DNA of 64,000 nt from assembly GCA_000469685.2 (NCBI GenBank), contig LS997563.1:41394468-41458467 (forward strand). Reading direction: 5' to 3'. The stretch comes from Haemonchus contortus (lineage: Eukaryota; Nematoda; Chromadorea; Rhabditida; Trichostrongylidae). The stretch's first letter is position 1. Every line of letters starts with the position of its first letter. The notes under the pieces were generated by a model. That model saw only the letters and a list, made by a program, of their open reading frames with translations, did no database searches and was not told the origin of the DNA. The position numbers and the translations under genes are program-made. Shown one piece after another: positions 48,108 through 59,083 of the stretch.

Positions 48108-51100
48108 ATGATAGGACATGTCGTGGGGATGTTGTTGCGTAGTGCCGGTCTCGTCGTCTTCTTCTTCCTCTTCCACGCACCGAAAGGTCCGATTCGATCC
48201 GTCGTCTCTTTGTTTTCTCTCTTTGATTCATTCGATACAGCAACAACCTTATATCTATTCAGTTCTAATTCAGCTATCATTGCCGATGAACTCAGCTGTG
48301 ATTTCCGTAGACCATGTTGTTGGCATTCACTTGACGAAACGACCAAATGGCAAATTCGAAGCGGTAGATCTATCAACATCAACGAATTTCGTCGAACGTT
48401 TCTTGTAGGCAGAAGTCGGCTCCCTCCAGGTAATGGTACTAGTTCTTTCTTGGCCTTACTCCAGTAACTCTCCTAACCTCCTACGTGGGACTATTCTTGC
48501 ACTCTACCTCCAGTACTTCCCTCAATGGGGCTATTCAGTTGGAAATTACTTGCTGCAAAGTCGACGCCGTGGTCAGTCGGCTTTTGGTTCGTGCCCGTTC
48601 TGTTCTTCGGATGGTAAGGTAATCGTGCAATACAGGTACGCGTCATCGAGTACTAAACATTCTTTGTTTGTTTTGTTTATTATTCAAACTTTCTATTATT
48701 TACTATTCATGTCCTACAGTTAGAATTCTCGTAATTCTTTTGAAAAACGTCATGGGAACAAGTACAGATGGCCTAATTCTTAACCGAATTCCAAACAAAA
48801 CCCAGCGCGAAAGTGAAAATAATGGCGTTAGGTGGTTCTGGTAAAATGATCCTCCCACTCGGGTGGATGAAGTAGACCGCTAACTGCATGGGATAGAGAA
48901 TCATCGTCAACGATTTGTCGCACTAATATCTTACTTTCACATAATCCCCATCACCACATTCCATCGAACGAATTATGGGTTCTTCTTTGGGAACAGTAAA
49001 TAAGGCTAAGCACTTGGGTCTTTCTTCCTTTTTTTTTTTCGGGAAAGGGGAGTATCGCCGTGAACATGTGGGAAACGGGAGAGGTTGAGTGAGTGTAGAA
49101 CACATGATTCCGGCAAAGACGGTGGAAAAATAGGCAAGATTGTAAAAATTGGTTCTGGGACGACTGCTCGAAGTGGATTTATGGTCGGCACGCTCATCAG
49201 CCATCTTGATGTCGAGCCAGAAATTCCCTCCTAGTCTTCATCTTTTTCTTCATTTGGTGAGGTGATAAACGAGAATAGTATGTAGCTCCTTTGGCCAGTT
49301 TGGATGAATGACCTTGGAAATGGTTTCTGCTTACTTTCCTTGGAAAAGCCTTGAAATTCCCGAGTTATCCTGTATCCTACATTTTATGCAAAGCTATATC
49401 CATCCAGTGGAAAAATTTTGCTATAGATCGGCCCTGTTATCAATTTCTAAGATCTCTGACTGCCAGCTTTCTTAGCTTTCCACCCACAGTAATTGAATTC
49501 TACCGGTTAACCTCTCCGTTGCTATCCTCAAATTGGTCTCACATTTCGATATCGTTTAAAAGCAACGGAGCAGGAATCGTTCATTCGTTCGATCCATGAT
49601 GTAATCCATTAGATTAAGGTTTTAAGTGGTGGAACGTGTGATGAATGCCTGAACCGACTCGTTCAGGCACTGGCAAAGTCCGACCAGTCGCCTCAAGCTA
49701 TGCTGGAGACCGGTGGGACAGGAGGTGGTGCGCAACGAGAACTGTCATCTTGTCGAACCATCTCGACAAAGCCAAGTGATCAGTCAGAGCATGACGGTAC
49801 CGAAGGGCATCAATGTACAGGTGAGAAGGATTTACTTGACGGGATTGCTCATATAAGCCATTCGGATTCCTCCGTCTATCTATCAGCCGGATATGTCCGT
49901 CTCGCACTTTTCCGCAAATTCCATTCATAGATCTCTTAAAGCTATCGGACGCTTGACAGCCGGGGGTAAGCCGGCCGCCGATCCAATAGATCTGCTGCAT
50001 ATTCAATGCGACCGACTTTCCTTTCTTCCCCCAATAAAACGTTGGAACGGGTCCCATTCAACAGCAAAGCCACAGCTGCGTGAACCGTTATGGGTTGAAA
50101 GGGAATGTCACGTTCATTTCTACAGGTATTATTCGTCATGGAAAAGACAGATGGAGGCGCAAATGCCGTCGTGATGATTGACCGAATCATGATGAACGTT
50201 AGGAAATGTATGGCTGCAGAACAAAAAACCGTAAGACACAGTTTTTACTAATTTAAGCTAAAGCTTTGAATAAAATTTCCTTCGTTTGCCAAAAGTGGAG
50301 CTGGATATGCGGCTGTCTAGTTCCTCGGATCATAGCCGGATAATTGTTCATGCTTTTCGGGGCGTTTCCTCCCAATTTTTCGACAATTATTCAAGTTTTT
50401 CTTCTCTAGCAGCTATGCAAATTGCTCTCTTCTTCGATCTTTTCAGTTTAGGAAGTCCTGTCACAAGCAGCAACGATCGCCTTACCGTCTTCATCGTTCG
50501 GCAGCGAAGCGAATTCACATCCGCTTTCCAGCAGTAGTGGGATATCATCCCAAGCAACAAATTCCAGAATAGAGTTAGCTCAACTGGCGTTAATCGACGA
50601 TCGGGTTCGAGCAAAGTTAGCTGAACGCGAGGACTCGAAAAAGTCGGTCAGACAGTCGGTTCATGAAGCTGATTCCATAAAAAGCAAGGAAAGAAAATCC
50701 GGAGAAGTGAAAAGTAAAGAAATAGATCGACCAGGACGATCCACCGAAAGGTTGGCGTCAACTGCAGAAGTCATGTCGCCTGCAGGTTTACTGTCAGCCT
50801 ACCCCAAGAGGCGAGTATTCGTTCAGCCAAAACGTGGCATTCCTGATATGGAACATTCGAAGGAACTGGTCGGAGCTTCAGTACCACCCATGCCTCCACC
50901 ATCTCCACTAGCCAAACCAGAAGAATTTGATCGTAAGTTGCAAACGTAAACTCAGTAAACATAACGGCAAACATGGATAAGTATCCAAATTTCAGCCTTG
51001 ACGGATCTTCTCGGCAAAGAGTTGGTTAATTTTCTCGATCCAAACTATGTGACAAAAGATGATGAAGAGGAACCTGACTACGTCGACCAAGTATGTTGAT

Positions 51101-53587
51101 GTTGCCGAATTGCCTTACTGCTTTTGTCTACAAACTAGTTAGTAGTGTAGGTTGCTCAACCTCACTTGTGAAAAAAGCACCTGAGAAACGAGGCCAAGAC
51201 ATTAACCCCCGTAACTGCAAATTGCTACGCGGATTGGTAGCGAAACTGACGACCGACTATGTCCTTTGGCTGAATAGCATGTTGCGAATATCCCACAAAG
51301 GAGCCAGTTGCGCAAAAGGCTCCGCACTCACAGGCTCTTGGTGATTTACAAAAAACCCGCAAACCTGAATTAATGCGCTGAGTCAGATCTCGCCAGCTCG
51401 ATGCGCGAAAAATTCGCGCGAAGCGACGCGAAGGGATTGGGAGAGCGGCGGTTGTCATAAATAATCCGCGAGAATTCAACGGCTTGTTCCGGCGTTGTAA
51501 ATTTTTTGTAGTTGTTTTTTTCTGAAAACCAAAATTCCTAGTCTGCCGACTTTCAGGATTTGGAAACATCAACCAAACAAGCACGAGTCATAGTGAGACC
51601 AATCAACCGGCCGTCCAACACCATAGTACTATTACCTTTTTTTGTTAATATTCGATTTTAGATAATTTTTTATTAGCGGATTTGTTTTAGGGTAAAAGAC
51701 AAAAGCTTATTACTTTCTTAAAGGTACAAACGCCAACACAAGTTCAAACGCCCTCTCCATTACATGTATTCAACAGGCAAGCTACATAAAGCCGTCTGGA
51801 TTTTCTATGGAATGTTCTCACACACACAGCCTAATTTAGGCCATTCTCCCTTACCCCACCTTCACCCTGTCACACTTATGGAGGATGTCTGTTTGATCGA
51901 AGCATGTGCTCCTACGTTCATCCACAAGAAGTTCCATATTCGAATTATTTCATGCGTGTTAAAGGTCATCCTTGAATTTCCGTTTTTCAACTTTCTTTTT
52001 CAATTCTTATAATTCTTACTCAGAAATCCCCCCCACGCCTTCCCCGAATCCCAATCGAGTATTCGAAAGTGTTTCAGTCTTTGGCTCCCAAGTTACCTTT
52101 GCACTACCCCTACCCCTTGTTTAATTTGATGTAGGTGAGCTCCCACTTTGTTTCACTCCGTACCCTACCTGCTGCAGTATGTTTGGTGGCCGCCCGCTAT
52201 GTCGAACTTGATTTATAAGAGGTAATTACTTTTCTAAGTCGCAAATTTCAGTCGGGTATTCACATTTCGTTCGAGCTCGTGTGTCTCCAGGAACTACCTC
52301 AGTGCTAGAAACAGAGACCAATATGCTTGAGCCGCATTCGGTTCGTCTTCAATTGTCAAACCCTTTCCACTCCCTTTTCTTTCTCTTTTCTATACTCCAT
52401 AGTCATGTTCAGGTGTTCTTCGATGCTTTGGAATGGCAATCTGGTACTCGATTAATCGGGTGCTGTACCAATCGTGTAGGAATACGGCAGTGCCCGTTTG
52501 CCACGCCCGTCGAAGCAGGAGTACTGCTCTGGCAAAGTGCTAGTTTTGATTGTCCTGCATTGACGGTGAAGGTCAGCTATTTTCACGGATCAAGAGTTGA
52601 TTATATAAATTCATAGATCAGTTAGGGTAGTTACCGTTTGTGTGAAACGGCCAGAATGGCAGGTGCCGATGACTCGAGCATACTGTGGCCTTTTCTGTTC
52701 TAAGGCATCTTCATAGTTCCGTATGGTCCTAATGCTTATCTAGCCATTCATTCGTGGACATAATGAGGGCGTTTACTCATTTGTTACTCCAAAATGGAAA
52801 AGAGAAGGGGCTTGATGTTATGGTCTGTCGGGTGGACTTTAAAATTCGGATCTCTTGAGGCGATCTATTCTCAGCCTAACGGAATCGCAGTAGAATGGAA
52901 GCTGTTCTAATTCTAAGAATGCCCATTGTTCCTGGTCATCTGGGAAGGAAAGCGTTTTTAAAAGGTCCAGCAGAAGCGGCCAACAATCGGATCGGCATCT
53001 TTATGCATGTAGATGTCATCCGATAAACAATCTTTTTCCATTTTTTGCTTCCATTCCCCACTCCACCCGATGGAAAAGAAGCAAAAGTTGCGTCACAATA
53101 GAAGAGACCGAAAAACTCCAATCAAACTCTGATTTAAACGATTCTCATGGTCCTATAAAAGTTTACAAAATCTTTACTCATTTTGACTGCATCGAGGAAA
53201 TGATCTATCAGTGTGGACTCAGGAGGTGCAGTTTCTGAAGTACGGTGACTGCTTCGTCACCATGAAATCCCGTACTTCGGGGGGTAACACCGCCGGTGGT
53301 CCTGGTTTCTGCAATATTTCACAACCATCTGGTATCTGGTTGTTAATGAGAACCTCTTGAGCTTGTCATTCTGCCGAAATCCGAGTTTTAACCAACCCAG
53401 TTCCTGTTCCTGAACAGGTTTTGTATAACACTGGAGGGATTTAACTTTTTTATTACAGATCAGCTTCATCTGTGAGAATTTCGGAGTTGAAGACGGCGAA
53501 TGCGGTCTAGACAGTGTACGATTACACCGGTTATCGGATACGTTCCTTCTAGAACCTTGTCAGAAAAACGTCCTATCATCCCTCTGA
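48108..53587 (+). CDS. Protein with two MAM-like domains
   Basis: A possible start at 48108 (MIGHVVGMLLRSAGLVVFFF) is signal-like. First domain: exon ending 48429 (ADELSCDFRRPCCWHS...), exon 48539-48635 (VGNYLLQSRRRGQSAFGSCP) and exon 50126-50230 (VLFVMEKTDGGANAVVMIDR). One or more middle exons, perhaps 49627-49820, are unresolved. A disordered linker follows: 50452-50932, 50996-51090, 51557-51592, 51724-51776. Second domain: 51840-51964 (GGCLFDRSMCSYVH), 52252-52340 (GYSHFVRARVSPGTTSVLE), 52413-52571 (IGCCTN...LLWQSASFDCPALTVK) and 53459-53587 (FICENFGVEDGECGLDSVRL, stop). From 50126 onward all joins keep frame. Cysteine spacing and the end pattern (VMIDRI/GLDSVRL) resemble MAM adhesion domains, so an extracellular role is likely. 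The intron after 51776 has a GC donor. Confidence 0.65.
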
Positions 53588-54007
53588 TCACCTCTTTGAT
53601 CCGTTAACTTCCCAGCCAACTGAAAATACTTGTTTTGTTAACCTGTTTTTCGGTTGTCAAGTTGATTACTATCCTTGGTTGTTTCCTAGGAGTCATGAGC
53701 TCCAAGTGTACAGTAAGCCATTCGCTTATATTTATTTATGTGAACTGAAACTTAGGACATGAAAATGTATTTCTCGACGATTGAACAGTTACAGGCTGTT
53801 ATTATACTGTAAGAATAAATTTGAACTTTGTCCAGATGTACAGATTGAAAATAAAAACCAACTCGGATTCCAGTGGTAGAGAGATGGTCGAGACAGCAAG
53901 CCATTCAACAAAAGGTTTCCTCGAGTCGGAGGGGTCGAAGAAGTGGAATAGAAAAGACACGTACCTGCAGGAGGCAGTCATGCAGGCGTGCGTTATGGCC
54001 TAGTGGG

Positions 54008-54060
54008 TAGTTCTTTGGACTCGTGTTGAGGAGGTTTACGATTCGAATCTATGACAGGGT
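54008..54060 (+). other. tRNA-like fragment
   Basis: Contains an A-box TGGCCTAGTGG and a B-box-like CGATTCGAATC about 35 bp later. No complete acceptor stem was found, so it is probably tRNA-derived repeat DNA rather than a gene. Confidence 0.35.
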
Positions 54061-54534
54061 TGCGAGTCTGCAAGAATTTTGTGTAAATTATCAGGTGCGA
54101 TGTATGTCGCTTTTCAAAGACCGAAAACGAGGAGCAAACCATCTCCTTTTTGTTGGAGAGCACTGCCATCGCGCGACCATCTCTCCATCTTCTTCAACGC
54201 AGTTGCTATTCACCCATCAGTACCGAAAAGCACTTTCTGCTCCTCAAACATTTCGCTCTCAACTTACTTTTGTCTGCTCTCCCTGAATCAATGATTTCCA
54301 CAAGCACAACCAGGATGATACACGCTGCTGAAGGATCAATGAGCCGGCTGGCAATCCGGCTCAGCATGACCGAGCCCACACTCCCTCCAATGGAGGACTT
54401 GACTTCGGTCCTGTTGTGCCGAATTCCCCGCCGGTCCATCGGACAGGGGGTTAAGCTGAAGTGGGTTTCAGCCACCTCAAGCTGATTGGTAGAGTGACAT
54501 TTCTGACAGCCGGGAATAACCAATGTGATATCTC

Positions 54535-54600
54535 GGTGTAGCGGGTAAGAGTCTGGGCTCATACTCGAGAAGTGACGGGTTCGGATTCGCGGCTCTACAC
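54535..54600 (+). other. tRNA-like sequence with CAT in the anticodon region
   Basis: A-box-like CGGTGTAGCGGG, a central GGCTCATAC and B-box GGGTTCGGATTC are in tRNA order. GGTGTAG and CTACACC at the ends are complementary, but this pairing overlaps the A-box position, so the fold is not a canonical tRNA. Likely a tRNA-derived repeat. Confidence 0.3.
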
Positions 54601-54989
54601 CTCAACTTTTGTGCATGAGGCTAAGAGCAGCAGAGCGGTGAGAGCGCATTCAAGCATGGCCATACCTGCAAAATAAGTTAACCAAATTTGCATAAAGTGT
54701 CGATTCCGAAACACGGCGGATTCCCTACATGAGCCTTAGCTTGAACTTTTCGGATCTAACTAACTCCACACATACGATCTCCTTAGCAGATCGACGATCT
54801 GATGCTTCGGTCTTGAAAGCCCGCCATGAAGCAGTGTTCATGTCATAGGATCCCATAATGGTTCGAAAAATTCAAGATTAGCAGTTTGCAGCTAGATTCG
54901 AATATATAATTTTGTTTTCTTGTGCTTAACTGGGTTTTCAGTGTTCCGTCCAACAATAATCAGGCCACCTTTCAACCTCAGTTGGTGGG

Positions 54990-55440
54990 AGACGAAGATT
55001 GAAAACGGTCTCTCCTCTCCTCCATGAAGTTTGCCGAAAAACTTGATCTCTCAGATCTTACACTAAACATGCTTGCTAGATATTTATAGTGTGTGCCCAA
55101 AATGGAGAACTGAAGTTGGTTGCATTCGATTTGGCGTCCGAAAATTCGTCCAGCTGGCATGTTAAATTTGAAATCTGAGAGGTGTTGAAAACGCTCCTCA
55201 GCATGCAAATTTCCGAAAAACTTGATCTCTCAATTGAAATTTAACATGCTTACTGGATGAATTTTTAGACGCCAAATCGATTGCGACCAATCCCGGATCG
55301 CTATCTTGCCAAAAAACCGGGATAAGATCGACTTTGTTGAAAACAGTCCTCTCATAAACCTTTCCGAAATACTTCAATTCTCAGATCTCCCATTCAACAT
55401 GCTACACACTTACTAGATGTATTTTGAGCTGTTTACATTA
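54990..55440. repeat. Degenerate local repeat with direct and inverted units
   Basis: The phrase TTGAAAAC, then CTCCTC or CCTCTC, TTTCCGAAAAACTTGATCTC and AACATGCTTACTAGATG recurs at about 55001, 55185 and 55338. Between them, at about 55155-55185, lies an inverted fragment (GGCATGTTAAATTTGAAATC). Confidence 0.65.
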
Positions 55441-56117
55441 TTTTCATTTGGTATATAATGGTAGAGATGCCTCAAGAATAGTCCAATTTGTGGCCCAACC
55501 TGAAACGTAACGCTTTCGTTCAGCCACGAACTGCATGGAAGAAGTACTAGTCACTCAAAATGCTAATGAAAATTGAAACAGCCAAGAATCATGCAGTGAG
55601 TAAAACTTCTACAAATTCTACCCTGAATTCACCAGTAATCTTCTTCTGTCCTAAGCTGGAATGTAATGTCAACGTATATCTGATCAATAGCCCATGGATC
55701 TTCTGGTTCACCTCCAAAACGAATGGATACAGCATCGACTCTAGGGACTCAATCCATCTTACCCTGAAATTGCTGGCAACTCGCATACATATAACTTGTA
55801 CTTTGAGGGCTTGATTTCGAGATGGATGTAATATGAAGGCAAGTTGCCGCTGAGACGATGTGAGACCCTCGAATCCCTGATTTTCGGGAGCTCTCAGATA
55901 CAGCAGGTTGATAGAGGAGTAATAGTAAGCCAGTGTATAGCGCAAGTGTTTGGTCATCGCTGAATTTCTTCAAGCGCGATAAACTCCACCATTCGTTCAA
56001 AACATGACTGGAATTCGAGAAAGATGAATTCCAGCTAGGGAGTGAGCCAGAAAAATAATCTCTATTATAAATAGTGGCCCACTTTTTGAAGGCAGAAATT
56101 GAGTTCTTCATGAAAAT

Positions 56118-58556
56118 CGCCTGTATCACCTGTCGTCCCGTTGATTGTCGACTGCCTCGAGCGGGCGCCAGGAACGTCTCCATTCATCCCTGACACGAGC
56201 CAGAGTGGTCCAGTGAATCGTCCTCGCTTCAGCAAGACGAGGTTCAACATTCCTTTCGTTCAGAGCTTTCATGAAGAAATCTGACCATCTAGTTGGCGGC
56301 CGTCTTGGAGTTCGTTTGATGTCCCGAGGGATCCAGCCAGTAACCACCCTGGTCCAACGGTAATCACCATATCGCATAACGTGTCCGGCCCACCTAATCG
56401 ATTTCTTTGCGTAAACAACGGTATCCCTTATCTTCGTTCGTCGACGGAGCTTGGAAGTCCGGATTCCCTTCTGCACTTGGGTGCACAGGAAAATTCCGAG
56501 CACAGTTCTTTCCAAAGCGCGTAGAGTAACGCGGCCAGCATACTCATCCTCCTTTCGTAGAGTCCAAGTTTCCGAGGCGTACGTCAAAGCAGAAAGGACA
56601 GCAGTGTCGAAAAGGTGAGCGTGGAGTCGGATTTTCTTGTCCTGTTCACAACTTTTTAGATATTCTTAAATGCTCCCACACTGCGCGATTCCTTCTGCAC
56701 TTCCCGCCCCAGACACACATAGCTAGAGCATTCGGAAATATTCGTTCCGTTTAGCATGAAGGGAGCATCAGTTCGGCCGTTTTCCATGAACATCGTCTTC
56801 GATAAGTTCAGTCAAACATTGTCTTTTCAGGAGCATTGGCGAAGATGACGCGAGGGATTTCTCAGCGCTTCAATTACCGCTTCTACCTTAGCGATGTCAA
56901 AGGCTTTCTTGAAATTGATGAGCGTAAGATATAACGGCATTTAATACTCTTCAGTGAGTCTTGTAAGAATGTGGATATGACTGATTGTACTGAACCCCTC
57001 CGAAACCCTACTTGCTCGCATGGATGTCCTTCATTTCTTTCTGCCAGGGCGACAATTGCCAGTATCGTCTGGATTTCCCTTTTTGTACAGCAACACAGTC
57101 TTGCTAGTTTTCCACGACGTGGGCACTTTGCATTTCGACAAGTACTGCGTGGAGAGCTTAGCCAGAGTTCTGACGATAACTAATGGAAGACTCTTCGGAT
57201 GTTCTGGTTTGATCCTATCGGGACCAAGCGCCATACAGTTCTTCACCAACGTCATGGCATGTAGTATTTCGGAAGGGAGAACCGAAGGAGCGACATATTC
57301 GTCTCGCCTAAGATGGTAGCTAGGCAGGTAGACGTGGCTGTCGAAGAGATCCGAGTAGAAGTCGTAGGTGACCTTCTCCAGTGCCCTTCGAAATGCAGTA
57401 ACTGTTCCGTCAAGACGACGAACGGAAGTCATCTTGGTCTTGTAATTGGCGAAACTCCTTCGGGCTTCGCGAAGGCTCTTTCCGGCCTCGACGGCTTCGT
57501 CCATAACTGCTGCTCTTCTCTCTTTCAGATATTCCTTTATCGCTTCTCTGCATAGCTTCGCAAGTTCGGACGTTTGTTGGTGATTGCCTGTAGCTCGCGC
57601 GATTTCACGCTAGCATATCAGCTCGAGAGTCTCCGAAGAGAGTCGTCTCTTGACTACTTATAGACTCTCTGCTTTGCTAACCCTATCGTGAAGGTGTTCG
57701 ACGAGCCGTTTGTATTCTTCGTCGATGTTGTCGATAACGGAATCCTCCCATTTACTCGCAAGGGAAGCGAAGTGATCCCAGTTGATAGAGGTCTTGGGGC
57801 TTCGTTTCCGAAACTTCATAGCTCTCTCCCCACGCACTGAGAAGCAGAATCTAACGCGGAGGAGTCGATGGTCCGATCCGTGTAGAACTTCGGAAAAACA
57901 GCGACGTCGGTCAGGCAAAATCTCCGATTGAAGACGATGTGGTCTATTTCATCACGGAACTGTCACCAGGTGACTCCCATGTCCATCGTAAATGATAGCG
58001 CTTATGGAATTGCGAGTTACCATGGATGGTGTGGTACGAAATGATAAACTTGGACACCCTTTTACCCTGCTCATTCCATTCCACGCCGTGAGTCCCACTG
58101 TGGAGCTTTTCAGCCGTTCTTCCAGGGAAAATCCTGGCGTAAAATCAACGACGATGACCTTGGAGCAAGTGGGGTCTTCTCTGTAGAGCCTCTCCAGATC
58201 CATAGAGGACGCTTCCAACTCCTCTTCTTCGTAGCTCGACGTTGGTCCGTGGGCAACGAAGATTGTTAGAGCTGGGGTTGAGCCACATCTTCTTAATCGC
58301 AAGCGTCCGATTCGGGTTGTTAGGCTTCCGTACGAATCGATGTTCACGGCCAAGTGCGTATTGACGAGGACACCTACGCCGCTGACGCCTCTGCTGTCGC
58401 ATGTTCCAAGGAACAGTTCCTCTCCAGTCTCAAATACAGCGTGTAGCGCGCGATGCCTTCTCGTCTTGGTCGGTTCGATGACGCCGTACTTCATCCTCCT
58501 AGCTTGCATCATCAGGTCTTCTACACACGCTTCCGATGCAAGCGTCCGTGCGTTGT
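56118..58556 (-). pseudogene. RTE-like LINE copy 2, 5'-truncated and RT-core-deleted
   Basis: Read on the minus strand: an endonuclease region ([38 protein letters not shown]); a linker to RT ([40 protein letters not shown]); then a jump to LNLSKTMF and [19 protein letters not shown]; then the C-terminal part ([39 protein letters not shown]) ending DNQRDDR. It starts inside the element at about 58556, as expected for 5' truncation, and ends in a GGTGATAC-type short repeat. Frameshifts and stops occur throughout. This protein type is common in strongylid nematodes. Confidence 0.9.
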
Positions 58557-59046
58557 ATATATGTATAGATTGTCATCCCAATTACTCCGAGGACTAAGAT
58601 GACTGGTTCTTCGAACTGAACTGAACTGTTTCTCTGGTTGTCTGCTGTTTGTGGGTCATGTCATTGCAAAGCTTAAAAAGGTTTCTTCATACTCAATGAA
58701 AGTGATGTAGGCGATGTTTCAGACAGAAAGAATTTTCGTATCGAAATCACTATTATGGAATGAATAGAGCTCTTAGAGGATCTATTTGAAAAAAAAAAAC
58801 CATGTTTTTGCTTCGAATTCAGAATAAAACGTATGGACACGTGCTGCGCGAGTAGAAAATTGAGATTAATGCGTTGGCTTTTAAAACAATTCATTTTTCA
58901 TTCTTTTCAGCTGCGATAATGCTCGCAAGACAAGGGGAACATATAGCTATCATTAAAATTCTTGTACAAAGGCTGAAAAATGATGAAAAACAATTTGTTC
59001 AAAAGGTTTTGCATTAGCCTCATGCAAATATGTAATGAAACAACAG

Positions 59047-59054
59047 TATAAATA
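59047..59054 (+). promoter_or_regulatory. TATA-like box of the secreted-protein gene
   Basis: TATAAATA lies 30 bases before the ATG at 59084. It fits a core promoter if the 5' UTR is very short or trans-spliced; otherwise it may be part of the leader. Confidence 0.3.
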
Positions 59055-59083
59055 CAATATGACAGCTCCCACCCCATGCAACC

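Larger units (their letters stand above)
53588..56117. other. Gene-free stretch with small repeats
   Basis: It holds two tRNA-like fragments (about 54008-54060 and 54535-54600) and a complex local repeat at 54990-55440. Frames at 54023-54562 and 55560-56183 on both strands overlap and have no family or splice support. Confidence 0.45.

Noticed and set aside
49698..50057. 119-codon minus-strand frame inside the MAM-like gene
   Set aside because: It faces against the well-supported plus-strand exons and has no splice context or family.
54535..54600. Functional initiator- or Met-type tRNA gene
   Set aside because: A/B boxes and CAT in the anticodon region are present, but the complementary ends overlap the A-box and the cloverleaf does not close correctly.
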